From the IMG/VR virus record IMGVR_UViG_3300028840_002714, positions 1 to 25,747 of that record: a stretch of DNA of 25,747 nt; one strand, given 5' to 3'. Both the position numbers and the translations under genes were made by a program. Position 1 is the first letter of the stretch. Every line of letters begins with the position of its first letter. Under the pieces are notes generated by a model. It worked only from the letters and a program-made list of their open reading frames with translations, was not told where the DNA came from and searched no databases. Positions 7,759 through 14,530 of this stretch are shown here, piece by piece. This DNA comes from a virus.

Positions 7759-8016
7759 ATGAGAATTGAACGAAATATCAGGGCATGGCAAACAGTGAAA
7801 ATACGTTTTACAAAATTACTTGTATATACCTGGTTTTGGGACAGGTTCGAAGATTGCTTGATTCTTGTTTTTTTATTTTGGAGATACATCGACTTGGAAG
7901 ATGTAGAAACAAAATCACAGGTTAGAGCGGTTCGGTCTTTTAGAATTTGGGCCGGCTTCATGTCAGAGGCAAGGGGTGAACATTGGGATAATAAATCACG
8001 AAGGGGTATTAAATAA
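7759..8016 (+). CDS. Hypothetical protein, weakly supported
   Basis: 85 residues from the ATG at 7759, chosen because AAAGGTG lies just upstream and because the earlier in-frame ATG at 7702 falls inside the repeat. The protein is rich in Arg, Trp, Phe and Ile, with a hydrophobic stretch (DCLILVFLFWRYI) that could be one membrane segment. It resembles nothing I recognise and sits between the repeat and the zinc-ribbon gene. It may be a real accessory gene that arrived with the insertion, or a chance ORF. Confidence 0.35.
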   Translation: MRIERNIRAWQTVKIRFTKLLVYTWFWDRFEDCLILVFLFWRYIDLEDVETKSQVRAVRSFRIWAGFMSEARGEHWDNKSRRGIK

Positions 8017-8031
8017 AACACGGACGTTGAG

Positions 8032-8274
8032 ATGGGAAATGGATTTTTAGACGATTTGCCGGACCTCGATTTGCCTCGAAGAAAAAAGAGAAATCCGGCT
8101 GATGACAAAAGCCAGGTTGTTGAATACATCAGGTTAAGATGTCCTGAGTGTAACAGCACCAATTGCCCTGTTTACAGCAGCAGGGATTTGCCTGTACGAT
8201 ATCATAAATGCGGTAAGTGCGGCCATACATTCAAGAGCATCGAATTGAATTATCAGCCGGAAAACGATTCCTGA
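8032..8274 (+). CDS. Small zinc-ribbon protein
   Basis: 80 residues. CPEC (about 38-41) and CGKC (60-63) with spacing typical of a treble-clef or zinc ribbon, followed by GHTFKS, indicate one zinc-binding site of the Ogr/Com or TFIIS-like style; this may bind nucleic acid or protein. The N-terminus GNGFLDDLPDL closely resembles the last residues of the large terminase (GTGFLDDIPKL), 475 bases upstream. Mu-type phages carry a small zinc-ribbon regulator (Com), and P2-type phages carry Ogr, which activates late transcription; a similar role is possible but unproven. The upstream GGACG is a weak ribosome-binding site. Confidence 0.65.
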   Translation: MGNGFLDDLPDLDLPRRKKRNPADDKSQVVEYIRLRCPECNSTNCPVYSSRDLPVRYHKCGKCGHTFKSIELNYQPENDS

Positions 8275-8293
8275 TAGCAGAAAAAATTTTAAT

Positions 8294-8318
8294 CTTTGTA
8301 CTAATAATTAGTACAAAG
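8294..8318 (+). terminator. 25-bp perfect palindrome: terminator stem or operator
   Basis: Two 12-base arms, CTTTGTACTAAT (8294-8305) and ATTAGTACAAAG (8307-8318), are exact reverse complements around the single base A8306. Downstream, CTTCTTTTT (8322-8330) is T-rich, which suits a weak intrinsic terminator after the zinc-ribbon gene, read either way. The near-zero spacer also fits a dimeric protein operator. TTGGCA (8332-8337) and TATAAG (8358-8363), 20 bases apart, lie just downstream as a poor promoter candidate for the gpW/portal operon. Confidence 0.5.
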
Positions 8319-8392
8319 GCACTTCTTTTTATTGGCATATCTCTATAGTGTTCGAATTATAAGCATTAATTAAAGCCATTGGAGAACGTGTT

Positions 8393-8587
8393 ATGGCTAC
8401 TCTGGCAGAGCAATTAGAAAGCGTACAGGAAGCAATCGCAAGGATTGAGGAAGGTGCACAGAGCATAACGAACAAAGGTAAAACGACTAATTATGCTCAG
8501 CTGAATGTGCTATACGAAAGGGAAAGAGATTTACTTGCCCGGATAGATGCTGAGAGCAGAGGCAGGATTATTGTAGCGGAAACATGA
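8393..8587 (+). CDS. gpW-like head completion / head-tail joining protein
   Basis: 64 residues, close to lambda gpW (68), and in the exact gpW position between the large terminase and the portal. It has two predicted helices around a short beta turn: LAEQLESVQEAIARIEEGAQ, then a Thr/Asn turn (NKGKTTNYAQ), then LYERERDLLARI, matching the gpW helix-hairpin-helix plan. In the family it plugs or extends the portal after packaging so the tail can attach. GGAG precedes the ATG, and its stop overlaps the portal start in ATGA. Identity rests on size, pattern and position rather than strong sequence similarity. Confidence 0.6.
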   Translation: MATLAEQLESVQEAIARIEEGAQSITNKGKTTNYAQLNVLYERERDLLARIDAESRGRIIVAET

Positions 8588-10074
8588 GAGAAGTTATACA
8601 GCCAAAAGAGTCATTTAGCAAAAGGTTGTCGATCAAGCTCGATGACTACATCAGCATATTGTCGCCGAAAACGGCAATGAATCGAAAGGCGTTTCGGTTC
8701 AGTTATGAAATTCTCGACAAACACAGGCTGAGAAAAAAACGCTCCAACCTGGGCGGTACCGGCGATAATCATTTGACCGAAACAAGGCACGATTCATTGA
8801 GAGAAATTTGTCGTGACCTTTCCCGTAACAATCCGCTTGTTAAAGGTATTTTCAGAAAGCTATCTACTAAAGTTGTCGGCACATCAACAAAAGTACAATC
8901 GATAACTGATGATGATGGGTGGAACAAAGAGGCCGGCTATCTTTGGGAAAATGAAATGGTTAATCAGCCCTGTGAGGTTACAGGCCGATTTAATATTCAT
9001 ACATATCTTAAGCTGTTGTATCACTCATATTGCCAGGACGGTGACATATTTACGCTATTTACAAGAGACGGAATCCAGCCGATTGAAAGCGAGCTATGTG
9101 GTACTCCGTACGGCATGGATAAAAAGCCAAAGAACTATCGAATCGTAAACGGTATAGCCATAAGCAATAAAACGAATCGTGTCATCGGCTATTATATAGG
9201 CAAATCATCGAAGTGGGGTTACATACAAAATGACAGTTACAAAAAGTATGAGGCTTCTTTTGTTCATCACAGTTTCAGTCCTGATAGATTCAGCTACTCA
9301 AGAGGTGAGCCGATTCTTGTTAGTGCTGTTGACGCTATTGATAAACTGTTTGGTTATGTCGATGCGGAGCTCGTTGCGGCAAAAATTAACGCATGTTTTC
9401 CAATGATGGTGACAACGAAAACCGGCTCAGGCAATCCGGTACCTTTTACCGGCGGTGTACATTCATCGGGCAAAGACGAATACAATCGCTCGGTTCAGAA
9501 AGTCGATCCCGGCTTGATTTGGGAAGGCCGGCAAGGTGAGGATATTAAAGCAATCGGCTCGACGAGGCCGGCACAGGCGTTTGACCCGTTTATGATGCGG
9601 ATTTTAATGATTATCGGAAATCCGGTGAACATGCCGCTGATGATAATGACAGGTGACTACAGCGGTGCTACTTTTATGAATTCGCGGGTTGCATATTCCG
9701 AGGCCCGGGATACCTGGAACGATGAGCAGGAATTGTTAATCAAGCCTTTTGTTAGAACGCTTTATTTGTACAAGCTCAAAGAATGGATTGCCAGGAAAAA
9801 ATTGTCGGAGCGGATCGACTGGAACAGATTTAATGTTTCCTGTAAACGATGGCCGTATGTTGACCCGTTTAAGGAAGCAAAAGCGGACGAACAGCAGTTG
9901 AAAAACGGAACAACAACAAGGACTCAAATTTGTCAGCGTCAGGGTTATGATTTTAACGCAATAACAGAAGAGCGGGAAAAAGAAGAAAAGCTGCTTACTG
10001 AGAAAAATATTTCTTTGAGCCCTGAAAAAAAGAGCCAGCCCAAATTCGATGACTCTGTCATAGTTACGAATTAA
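8584..10074 (+). CDS. Portal protein (lambda gpB family)
   Basis: 496 residues (lambda gpB is 533). Characteristic portal_2 features include the N-terminal LRKKRSNLGGTGDNHLTETRHDSLREICRDLSRNNPLVKGIFRKL region, with early Arg/Asp-rich helices, the YCQDGDIFTLFTRDG strand pair, IESELCGTP, GVIHGY-type segments read here as VIGYYIGK, VHHSFSPDRFSYSRGEP (clip/stem boundary) and the late NMPLMIMTGDYSGATFMNSRVAYSEARDTW block that is highly conserved in this family. A dodecameric ring of this protein forms the packaging vertex and contacts the terminase and connector. The acidic/Lys-rich tail after 460 is expected. It starts inside the gpW stop codon (ATGA), so the two are translationally coupled. Confidence 0.92.
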   Translation: MREVIQPKESFSKRLSIKLDDYISILSPKTAMNRKAFRFSYEILDKHRLRKKRSNLGGTGDNHLTETRHDSLREICRDLSRNNPLVKGIFRKLSTKVVGTSTKVQSITDDDGWNKEAGYLWENEMVNQPCEVTGRFNIHTYLKLLYHSYCQDGDIFTLFTRDGIQPIESELCGTPYGMDKKPKNYRIVNGIAISNKTNRVIGYYIGKSSKWGYIQNDSYKKYEASFVHHSFSPDRFSYSRGEPILVSAVDAIDKLFGYVDAELVAAKINACFPMMVTTKTGSGNPVPFTGGVHSSGKDEYNRSVQKVDPGLIWEGRQGEDIKAIGSTRPAQAFDPFMMRILMIIGNPVNMPLMIMTGDYSGATFMNSRVAYSEARDTWNDEQELLIKPFVRTLYLYKLKEWIARKKLSERIDWNRFNVSCKRWPYVDPFKEAKADEQQLKNGTTTRTQICQRQGYDFNAITEEREKEEKLLTEKNISLSPEKKSQPKFDDSVIVTN

Positions 10075-10087
10075 AGGAGTAATAATT

Positions 10088-11470
10088 ATGCCTTATCCAA
10101 ACGAGCACAGTGCCAGGCTGAGAAATCCGGACGATTTCGATAAAGAGACATATCGAAGAACCGAAGGCGGCACGATTTTCGGCAAAACAAAAGTGCCGAA
10201 AACGATATCGATAGTTTGGGCAAAGCTCAAAGGTAAAACAAAATCTTCGGATCCGCCATTGCCCCAGGCCCTGCGGTTTCCTATAAAGTCATGGACTGAA
10301 TCAAAGGCAAAGGCCTGGCTTAAGACAAACAAAGTCAAGTATGTATTATTCGAAGCGGCCAAGCCTAAAGACAAACAATCGGCATTAGAAAATGAAGCTC
10401 CGCCCCAGGCATGTGTCTTAAGTTCTGATATGCTTGAAAACATGACTTTCGCCGAGAACAAAGACAAGGCCGGTGGTTTCAAAATCGTTGGATATTCGGG
10501 CGGTATTATAAAACATTTTTACTGGGGCAATCTGGCTATCGATTTGCAGGGTACTAAATTTTATAAAAAGCCTTTGCCGGTCCTCGAATCTCATTTTACA
10601 GACAAGCGAATCGGTTTTTCAACGAATCAAACTATTGACGGAAATGTCACCATAGAGGGAAAGTTTCTTGATAACGAAAATGCACAGTCATTAAGAAACG
10701 ATATGGAAGCCGGTTTCCCGATGGAAGCAAGCTTGTTTTGTCCGCCATCTGTCATAGAGCGTGTTGCGGAGGGTTCGAGTGTCAAGGTGAACGGTCTTAC
10801 ATTAAAAGGCCCGGGTGCTGTTTTTCGAAAATCAATAATCAAAGAGATAAGCATGTGTGTCTTTGGTTATGATTCGAATACTAAGTCATCGGCTTTTGCC
10901 GGTATGGAGAATGTCAAATTCAATTCAATTCAGGAGAATAAAATCATGTCAGAACAATTAAATATTTCAGAAATGAACCTGGACCAGCTAACACAGGAAC
11001 GTCCGGACCTGGTAAATGAAATCTTCGAAAAAGCCAAAGTCGATGGCGTTGCAGAAGGTAAAAAAGGTGTGATGGATTATTTCTCGGAAATCAAAGAGGC
11101 TTGCGGCGGCGATGCTGAATTAATCGTTCAGTGCTTCGAGGAAAACAAAACGGTCAAGGAAGCAAGCGCCTTGAAGATCGATAAACTCAAAGCCGAAAAC
11201 GAGCAGTTGAGTAAAACAAACACAGAGCTTAGCCAGAAACAGCAAACGAGCGAAACTAACAAAGTCGATCCGGCTTTGGCTGAATTCAATGACGAGCAGC
11301 AGGAAACGACAACCACGACAGACAATAAAGGCAGCGACGATGAAAAGCTCGAAGCGGAGTTCAACGCATCGAGTGAATTACAGACAGAGTTCGGCGGTGA
11401 TGTAAAAGCTTATATTGCTTTTAAGAAAGCAGAGGCTAACGAACAGGTTCGAATATTAGCGACAAAGTAA
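10088..11470 (+). CDS. Capsid maturation protease with C-terminal scaffold
   Basis: 460 residues, with AAAGGAG before the ATG. Residues 1-92 (MPYPNEHSARLR through KVKYVLFEA) form a separate small domain seen at the N-terminus of phage head proteins. Residues about 130-275 have the layout of a prohead serine protease: PVLESHF (His near 170) and GFPMEASLF (Ser near 217) are the likely catalytic His and Ser. From about 287 the chain becomes helical and acidic, with a coiled coil (DKLKAENEQLSKTNTELSQKQQ) and a Thr/Asp/Glu-rich linker, typical of a scaffold. A second start at codon 287 would release this part alone. This arrangement parallels lambda gpC/Nu3 and Mu gpI/gpZ. Catalytic residue assignment is by pattern only. 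Confidence 0.75.
   Translation: MPYPNEHSARLRNPDDFDKETYRRTEGGTIFGKTKVPKTISIVWAKLKGKTKSSDPPLPQALRFPIKSWTESKAKAWLKTNKVKYVLFEAAKPKDKQSALENEAPPQACVLSSDMLENMTFAENKDKAGGFKIVGYSGGIIKHFYWGNLAIDLQGTKFYKKPLPVLESHFTDKRIGFSTNQTIDGNVTIEGKFLDNENAQSLRNDMEAGFPMEASLFCPPSVIERVAEGSSVKVNGLTLKGPGAVFRKSIIKEISMCVFGYDSNTKSSAFAGMENVKFNSIQENKIMSEQLNISEMNLDQLTQERPDLVNEIFEKAKVDGVAEGKKGVMDYFSEIKEACGGDAELIVQCFEENKTVKEASALKIDKLKAENEQLSKTNTELSQKQQTSETNKVDPALAEFNDEQQETTTTTDNKGSDDEKLEAEFNASSELQTEFGGDVKAYIAFKKAEANEQVRILATK
10932..10936 (+). promoter_or_regulatory. Internal ribosome binding site for scaffold start
   Basis: AGGAG lies nine bases upstream of the in-frame ATG at 10946 inside the protease gene. It is as strong as the sites before the virion genes of this window and sits exactly at the boundary between the protease domain and the helical scaffold part. 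Confidence 0.65.
10946..11470 (+). CDS. Nested scaffolding protein from internal start (lambda Nu3 style)
   Basis: 174 residues, in frame with and identical to the C-terminal part of the protease ORF. The evidence is an AGGAG site at 10932-10936 with nine-base spacing, an ATG at the domain boundary, and product features expected of a scaffold: acidic, helical, coiled coil in the middle, and a C-terminal helix (FGGDVKAYIAFKKAE) that could bind capsid protein. Residues 12-30 contain the motif LDQLTQERPDLVNEI, which recurs twice in the next gene. Scaffold would be made in excess over protease, fill the growing prohead and then be degraded. Existence of the separate product is inferred. Confidence 0.65.
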   Translation: MSEQLNISEMNLDQLTQERPDLVNEIFEKAKVDGVAEGKKGVMDYFSEIKEACGGDAELIVQCFEENKTVKEASALKIDKLKAENEQLSKTNTELSQKQQTSETNKVDPALAEFNDEQQETTTTTDNKGSDDEKLEAEFNASSELQTEFGGDVKAYIAFKKAEANEQVRILATK

Positions 11471-11567
11471 AAAACGATTCGTTTTTCAGTGACGACGTGG
11501 GCAATGATTAAGAGATTGTTTTTTTTGAAAATAGTTTATAACCACAAATTAAAAACGAGGTAACAAA

Positions 11568-12188
11568 ATGGCAAAAGAGGACAAGAAAACTGATATTGAA
11601 ATAAAAACCGCCCAACAACTCAAAGAAGCTTTTCCGGCTTTGGTATCTGAAATTGAGGCCGAGGCGAGAAAACCTTTTCAGATAGAAAATGCCTCGTCTT
11701 TAAGACAGGCATATCCGGAGCTGGTCAATGAGATCGAGGAAGCTGTTGTCGGTGTTATAAACACAACCGATGCGAAAAGTGCACAAAAACGTTTGCCTAA
11801 ACTTTACGAAACATTGGTTCAGTCAGCGGCTAACGTTGTTAATAAAATGCCGTCCGGCCCGGGCTTCATGCTTGATATTGATGACCCGTTCTCCGAAGGT
11901 GCTTTGCGTACATATCAAAATTTGACCGGAAAGAAAAATCTGAGACTGCCTTTTGTTATACCGTTCAGCGACAAGAGCAAGTCGCCGGTCAATAAAAAAC
12001 TTTGTGAAGGCAAATTCGAAAAATCGGAAACACTGAAAAGCGAATTCAAAAACGTCAATGCTTACATAGAGTTCGAGAGCTTGAATATCGTCAAGGCAAT
12101 AAGAAGATATATTCTAAGTGCGGACGGTGCCGGTGACAAAGAACGTTCGACAAATGCTTACAGAGCATTATTGAAAATAAAAAAGTAA
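11568..12188 (+). CDS. Scaffold-related head protein of unknown function
   Basis: 206 residues with GAGG before the ATG. The N-terminal 60 residues hold two copies of a short motif, QLKEAFPALVSEIEAEA (17-33) and SLRQAYPELVNEIEEAV (44-60), which match the start of the upstream scaffold (DQLTQERPDLVNEIFEKA). The segment LKSEFKNVNAYIEFES near 155 resembles the scaffold C-terminal LQTEFGGDVKAYIAFKK. The gene therefore looks like a relative of the scaffold with a different centre. It lies between scaffold and decoration protein, so a head-assembly role is likely. No enzyme motif is present. The 97-base gap before it holds nothing clear beyond a T-run (11519-11526). Confidence 0.55.
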   Translation: MAKEDKKTDIEIKTAQQLKEAFPALVSEIEAEARKPFQIENASSLRQAYPELVNEIEEAVVGVINTTDAKSAQKRLPKLYETLVQSAANVVNKMPSGPGFMLDIDDPFSEGALRTYQNLTGKKNLRLPFVIPFSDKSKSPVNKKLCEGKFEKSETLKSEFKNVNAYIEFESLNIVKAIRRYILSADGAGDKERSTNAYRALLKIKK

Positions 12189-12259
12189 GTCTTAAGTTCT
12201 AATCAGAGCCTGAGATCAAGAATATAAACGAGTGTAAATCTTTGTAAGGAGATAAGCTA

Positions 12260-13021
12260 ATGGCAACTCTAACAGCGGATAGCCCTCTTGATGTAATGGT
12301 GGGCAATATTGGTTCAATTCCCGCCGTCGCTTCGGACATTGTCTATGAAGGTGCGATGGTTGGTGACAATGGTGCCGGTTACGGAAGGCCGCTTGTAGCC
12401 GGCGACAAGTTTGTCGGTCACAACATCGAGCAGGTTGACAATTCGAGCGGTTCAGCCGGCGACAAGAACATAAAACATTACACGGGCAAATATCGCCTCG
12501 TTGTTTCTCTTGTCGGTTTAATCACGGACGTTGGACAGCCGGTCTATGCTTCCGATGATGCGACATATACATTCGTTGCAACGGGCAACAGCTATGTTGG
12601 CAAGATTTCGCGTTATGTGTCGGCAACTAAAATGGAAGTTGAGTTCGATCCGCTTGGTTATGATGAATTCGGTGCAAACGAAGCCAGAGAAACAAAGAGT
12701 GACAACTATACAGTTGACGCCCTGGACGGCGGTAAAATCATCTATGTTGACACCGATGCAAAGACAATCACTCTGCCGGCCACTGATGCAGGTATCAAAG
12801 TAACAATAGTCAATGCCGGTTCGTTCGGTACTGTAGCTGTTACAATCAGCCCGAACGCAAACGACCAAATTAACGGCAATGATGTTACTGCAGCGGACAA
12901 TAAAGACCTTGTCAACACAAAGGCCACGGCACAAAGAGGCGATTTTGTTACTCTTGTAGCGGATGGAACGGACGGCTGGTTTATAGAGGCCATGCGTGGA
13001 ACATGGGCAAGAGAGGCTTAA
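12260..13021 (+). CDS. Two-domain capsid decoration-like protein
   Basis: 253 residues with AAGGAGA before the ATG. Residues about 8-135 (SIPAVASDIVYEGAMVGDN, GDKFVGHNIEQVDNS, YRLVVSLVGLITDVGQPVYASDD, GKISRY) have the pattern of the DUF2190/gpD-like beta-rich capsid cement proteins that clamp the mature shell. Residues about 147-253 form a second beta domain (GGKIIYVDTDAKTITLPAT, VTIVNAG, VTISPNANDQING, RGDFVTLVADGTDGWFIEAMRGTW), a module seen repeatedly in phage structural proteins, probably exposed on the surface. Its position just before the major capsid gene matches lambda gpD before gpE. A terminator follows. Confidence 0.65.
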   Translation: MATLTADSPLDVMVGNIGSIPAVASDIVYEGAMVGDNGAGYGRPLVAGDKFVGHNIEQVDNSSGSAGDKNIKHYTGKYRLVVSLVGLITDVGQPVYASDDATYTFVATGNSYVGKISRYVSATKMEVEFDPLGYDEFGANEARETKSDNYTVDALDGGKIIYVDTDAKTITLPATDAGIKVTIVNAGSFGTVAVTISPNANDQINGNDVTAADNKDLVNTKATAQRGDFVTLVADGTDGWFIEAMRGTWAREA

Positions 13022-13092
13022 TTAATTTAAGCTGATTTGCATTAAGTGACATAAAGTTTTAGACGTATTATAAAAATTAAAATCCGGGCGAT

Positions 13093-13116
13093 TCTTCCGA
13101 TAGGCCAGTCGGAAGA
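13093..13116 (+). other. Hairpin upstream of capsid terminator
   Basis: TCTTCCGA (13093-13100) and TCGGAAGA (13109-13116) are perfect 8-base inverted repeats with an 8-base loop. No T-run follows directly, so it is more likely an RNA processing or protective stem than a terminator. TATTAT at 13066-13071 resembles a -10 box, but no convincing -35 box accompanies it. Confidence 0.35.
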
Positions 13117-13132
13117 TGACGAAAAAACAATG

Positions 13133-13171
13133 ACGGCAAGCAGGTGCCTGTTAATCTGCTTGCCGTTTTTT
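13133..13171 (+). terminator. Intrinsic terminator between decoration and capsid genes
   Basis: An 11-base perfect stem, ACGGCAAGCAG (13133-13143) with CTGCTTGCCGT (13156-13166), has a 12-base loop and runs straight into six T residues (13166-13171). A smaller hairpin, CCGCT/AGCGG (13177-13189), follows. Placed before the most abundant virion gene, it implies partial termination, a promoter for the capsid gene, or a 5' stabilising structure. Confidence 0.75.
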
Positions 13172-13222
13172 GTTGCCCGCTGTAAGCGGTAAATCACAAA
13201 ACTTATTTTTAGGAGACTACAA

Positions 13223-14179
13223 ATGGGAGCTCAAGGTTTAGGAAGTCGAGCGATAATTGGGAAATTCTTTGCAGCGCTCGAGGAGTACACAGGCAAGTCG
13301 TGGGTTGACCTTGTGTCGGTTCATTTCGATTCGGACCAGGCATCGGAGACTTACAAGTGGCTTGGCATGGTACCGGCAATGCGTGAATGGATTGGCGGCA
13401 GGCAGGCAAAAGGTTTTCGCGAAAACGGAATCACGATTGAAAACAAAACGTTCGAAGCTACTTTGAATATTCTGTCTGACTGGATTCGCCGTGACAAAAC
13501 CGGCCAAATCGACATTCGTATAGCCGAGCTTGCTCAAAGAGCGGTTGGACACTGGGGCAAGCTTTTAAGCACGCTCATATTGAACGGTACCGGATCGACG
13601 AGCGGTCTTTGCTATGACGGTCAATACTTCTTTGACAGTGACCATAGCGAGGGCGAAAGTGGCACTCAAAAGAATTTGCTTACTTCCAGTGAAGTTGCGG
13701 CCCTCGATGTCACTACAGCAACAACTCCGACGGTAACAGAAGCAATCAAGGCGATACTCGGCGTTATTGCTTACATGCTCGGTTACAAAGATGACCAGGG
13801 CGAACCAATGAATTCGGAAGCCAAAAACTTCATTGTTCAGACGAGCGTGACATTATGGCCCTATCTGGTTCATGCGACATTGGGTGAGCCTGGCAACGTC
13901 AACGAATCGAACGTTCTTAAGGCCTTGAAAAAGGAAGGCTTTGAGGTTTCCGTTGTTCCTAATCCGCGTTTGACATTTACGACACAGTTCGCCGTATTCC
14001 GGACAGACGCACCGGCCAAGGCACTAATCAGACAAGAGGAAGAAAAGATTTCCGTAGGTGCCAAAGCCGAAGGCAGCGAGTTCGAGTTTGACAATAATAT
14101 GCATCAGTACGGCATCAAGGCTGTCCGAAACGTCGGCTATGGTTACTGGCAGTATGCTGCACACGCGACATTAAGCTAA
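13223..14179 (+). CDS. Major capsid protein (Mu gpT-like)
   Basis: 318 residues, about the size of Mu gpT (305), with TTAGGAG before the ATG. Residues 33-90 carry the gpT pattern: SETYKWLGMVPAMREWIGGRQAKGF, then ITIENKTFEATLNI followed by a D-I-R-x-D-like strand (LSDWIRRDKTGQIDIR) and AQRAVGHWGKLLSTLILNG. CYDGQYFFDSDH (around 133-144) matches the conserved F-x-x-x-H loop of that family. gpT-type proteins have the HK97 fold and build the icosahedral shell. No N-terminal delta domain is present, consistent with the separate scaffold encoded upstream. This family differs from the lambda gpE type expected beside a lambda-like terminase, portal and decoration protein. Confidence 0.85.
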   Translation: MGAQGLGSRAIIGKFFAALEEYTGKSWVDLVSVHFDSDQASETYKWLGMVPAMREWIGGRQAKGFRENGITIENKTFEATLNILSDWIRRDKTGQIDIRIAELAQRAVGHWGKLLSTLILNGTGSTSGLCYDGQYFFDSDHSEGESGTQKNLLTSSEVAALDVTTATTPTVTEAIKAILGVIAYMLGYKDDQGEPMNSEAKNFIVQTSVTLWPYLVHATLGEPGNVNESNVLKALKKEGFEVSVVPNPRLTFTTQFAVFRTDAPAKALIRQEEEKISVGAKAEGSEFEFDNNMHQYGIKAVRNVGYGYWQYAAHATLS

Positions 14180-14218
14180 AAGTTTTTTGCTCTTTTCATA
14201 AGAGTTTAACTTGTTCGG

Positions 14219-14258
14219 GTATAGCCTGGTGCGTTAAGGCGGTTCGACCAGGCTATAC
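14219..14258 (+). terminator. Perfect 12-bp inverted repeat after the capsid gene
   Basis: GTATAGCCTGGT (14219-14230) and ACCAGGCTATAC (14247-14258) are exact reverse complements with a 16-base loop. Only TT follows, with TTTTT 12 bases later (14271-14275), so it is a weak or factor-assisted terminator, or an mRNA-stabilising stem for the capsid message. A smaller CTCTT/AAGAG hairpin ending in TTT lies upstream at 14190-14207. Confidence 0.55.
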
Positions 14259-14289
14259 TTAATACATTGATTTTTATACCGAGAGAAAA

Positions 14290-14526
14290 ATGTCGCTAAC
14301 TGAACAGGACACAAATTATATACGCGAAGTCGTAACGAACGTTGCTTCTAAAGTTTCTAAGGAAGTCATTTCAGATGTTTTAAAATGGCATATTCAATCT
14401 TGTCCCCACGGCAAGACAATACTTGCGTCAAAATGGGGTTTAATTGGTTTGTGTGTTGGCTCAGGATTGACCGGAGCGTTTGGCGGCATTTCAATTTTTG
14501 CAGCGATTTCAAAAATGTTGGGTTAG
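14290..14526 (+). CDS. Small membrane-anchored protein
   Basis: 78 residues with GAGAG before the ATG. An N-terminal amphipathic helix (TNYIREVVTNVASKVSKEVISDVLKW) leads to one hydrophobic segment (about 50-76, GLIGLCVGSGLTGAFGGISIFAA). A SCPHGK turn separates them. A single membrane segment near the C-terminus with a helical cytoplasmic part is seen in holin-like and accessory proteins of phages, but its position between capsid and connector genes is unusual for lysis. No endolysin is adjacent, so a holin role is only a possibility. Confidence 0.5.
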   Translation: MSLTEQDTNYIREVVTNVASKVSKEVISDVLKWHIQSCPHGKTILASKWGLIGLCVGSGLTGAFGGISIFAAISKMLG

Positions 14527-14530
14527 ATCA

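Noticed and set aside
7702-8016. Longer 104-codon version of the hypothetical gene starting at 7702
   Set aside because: Its start falls inside the non-coding repeat and lacks a Shine-Dalgarno site; the ATG at 7759 has one.
7656-8162. 168-codon minus-strand frame
   Set aside because: It lies antisense to the zinc-ribbon gene and part of the repeat, has no recognisable domain, and no promoter or ribosome binding site is visible.
8332-8363. Promoter TTGGCA ... TATAAG before the gpW-like gene
   Set aside because: Spacing is 20 bases, too long for a standard sigma70 promoter; noted only as a possibility.
14290-14526. Holin
   Set aside because: One membrane segment is compatible, but no endolysin or spanin is nearby and the position is within the head-tail module, so only a membrane-protein call is made.
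14480-14530. Upstream start for the connector-like gene at 14480
   Set aside because: It would overlap the small membrane protein gene by 47 bases; the ATG at 14531 just after that stop is preferred.
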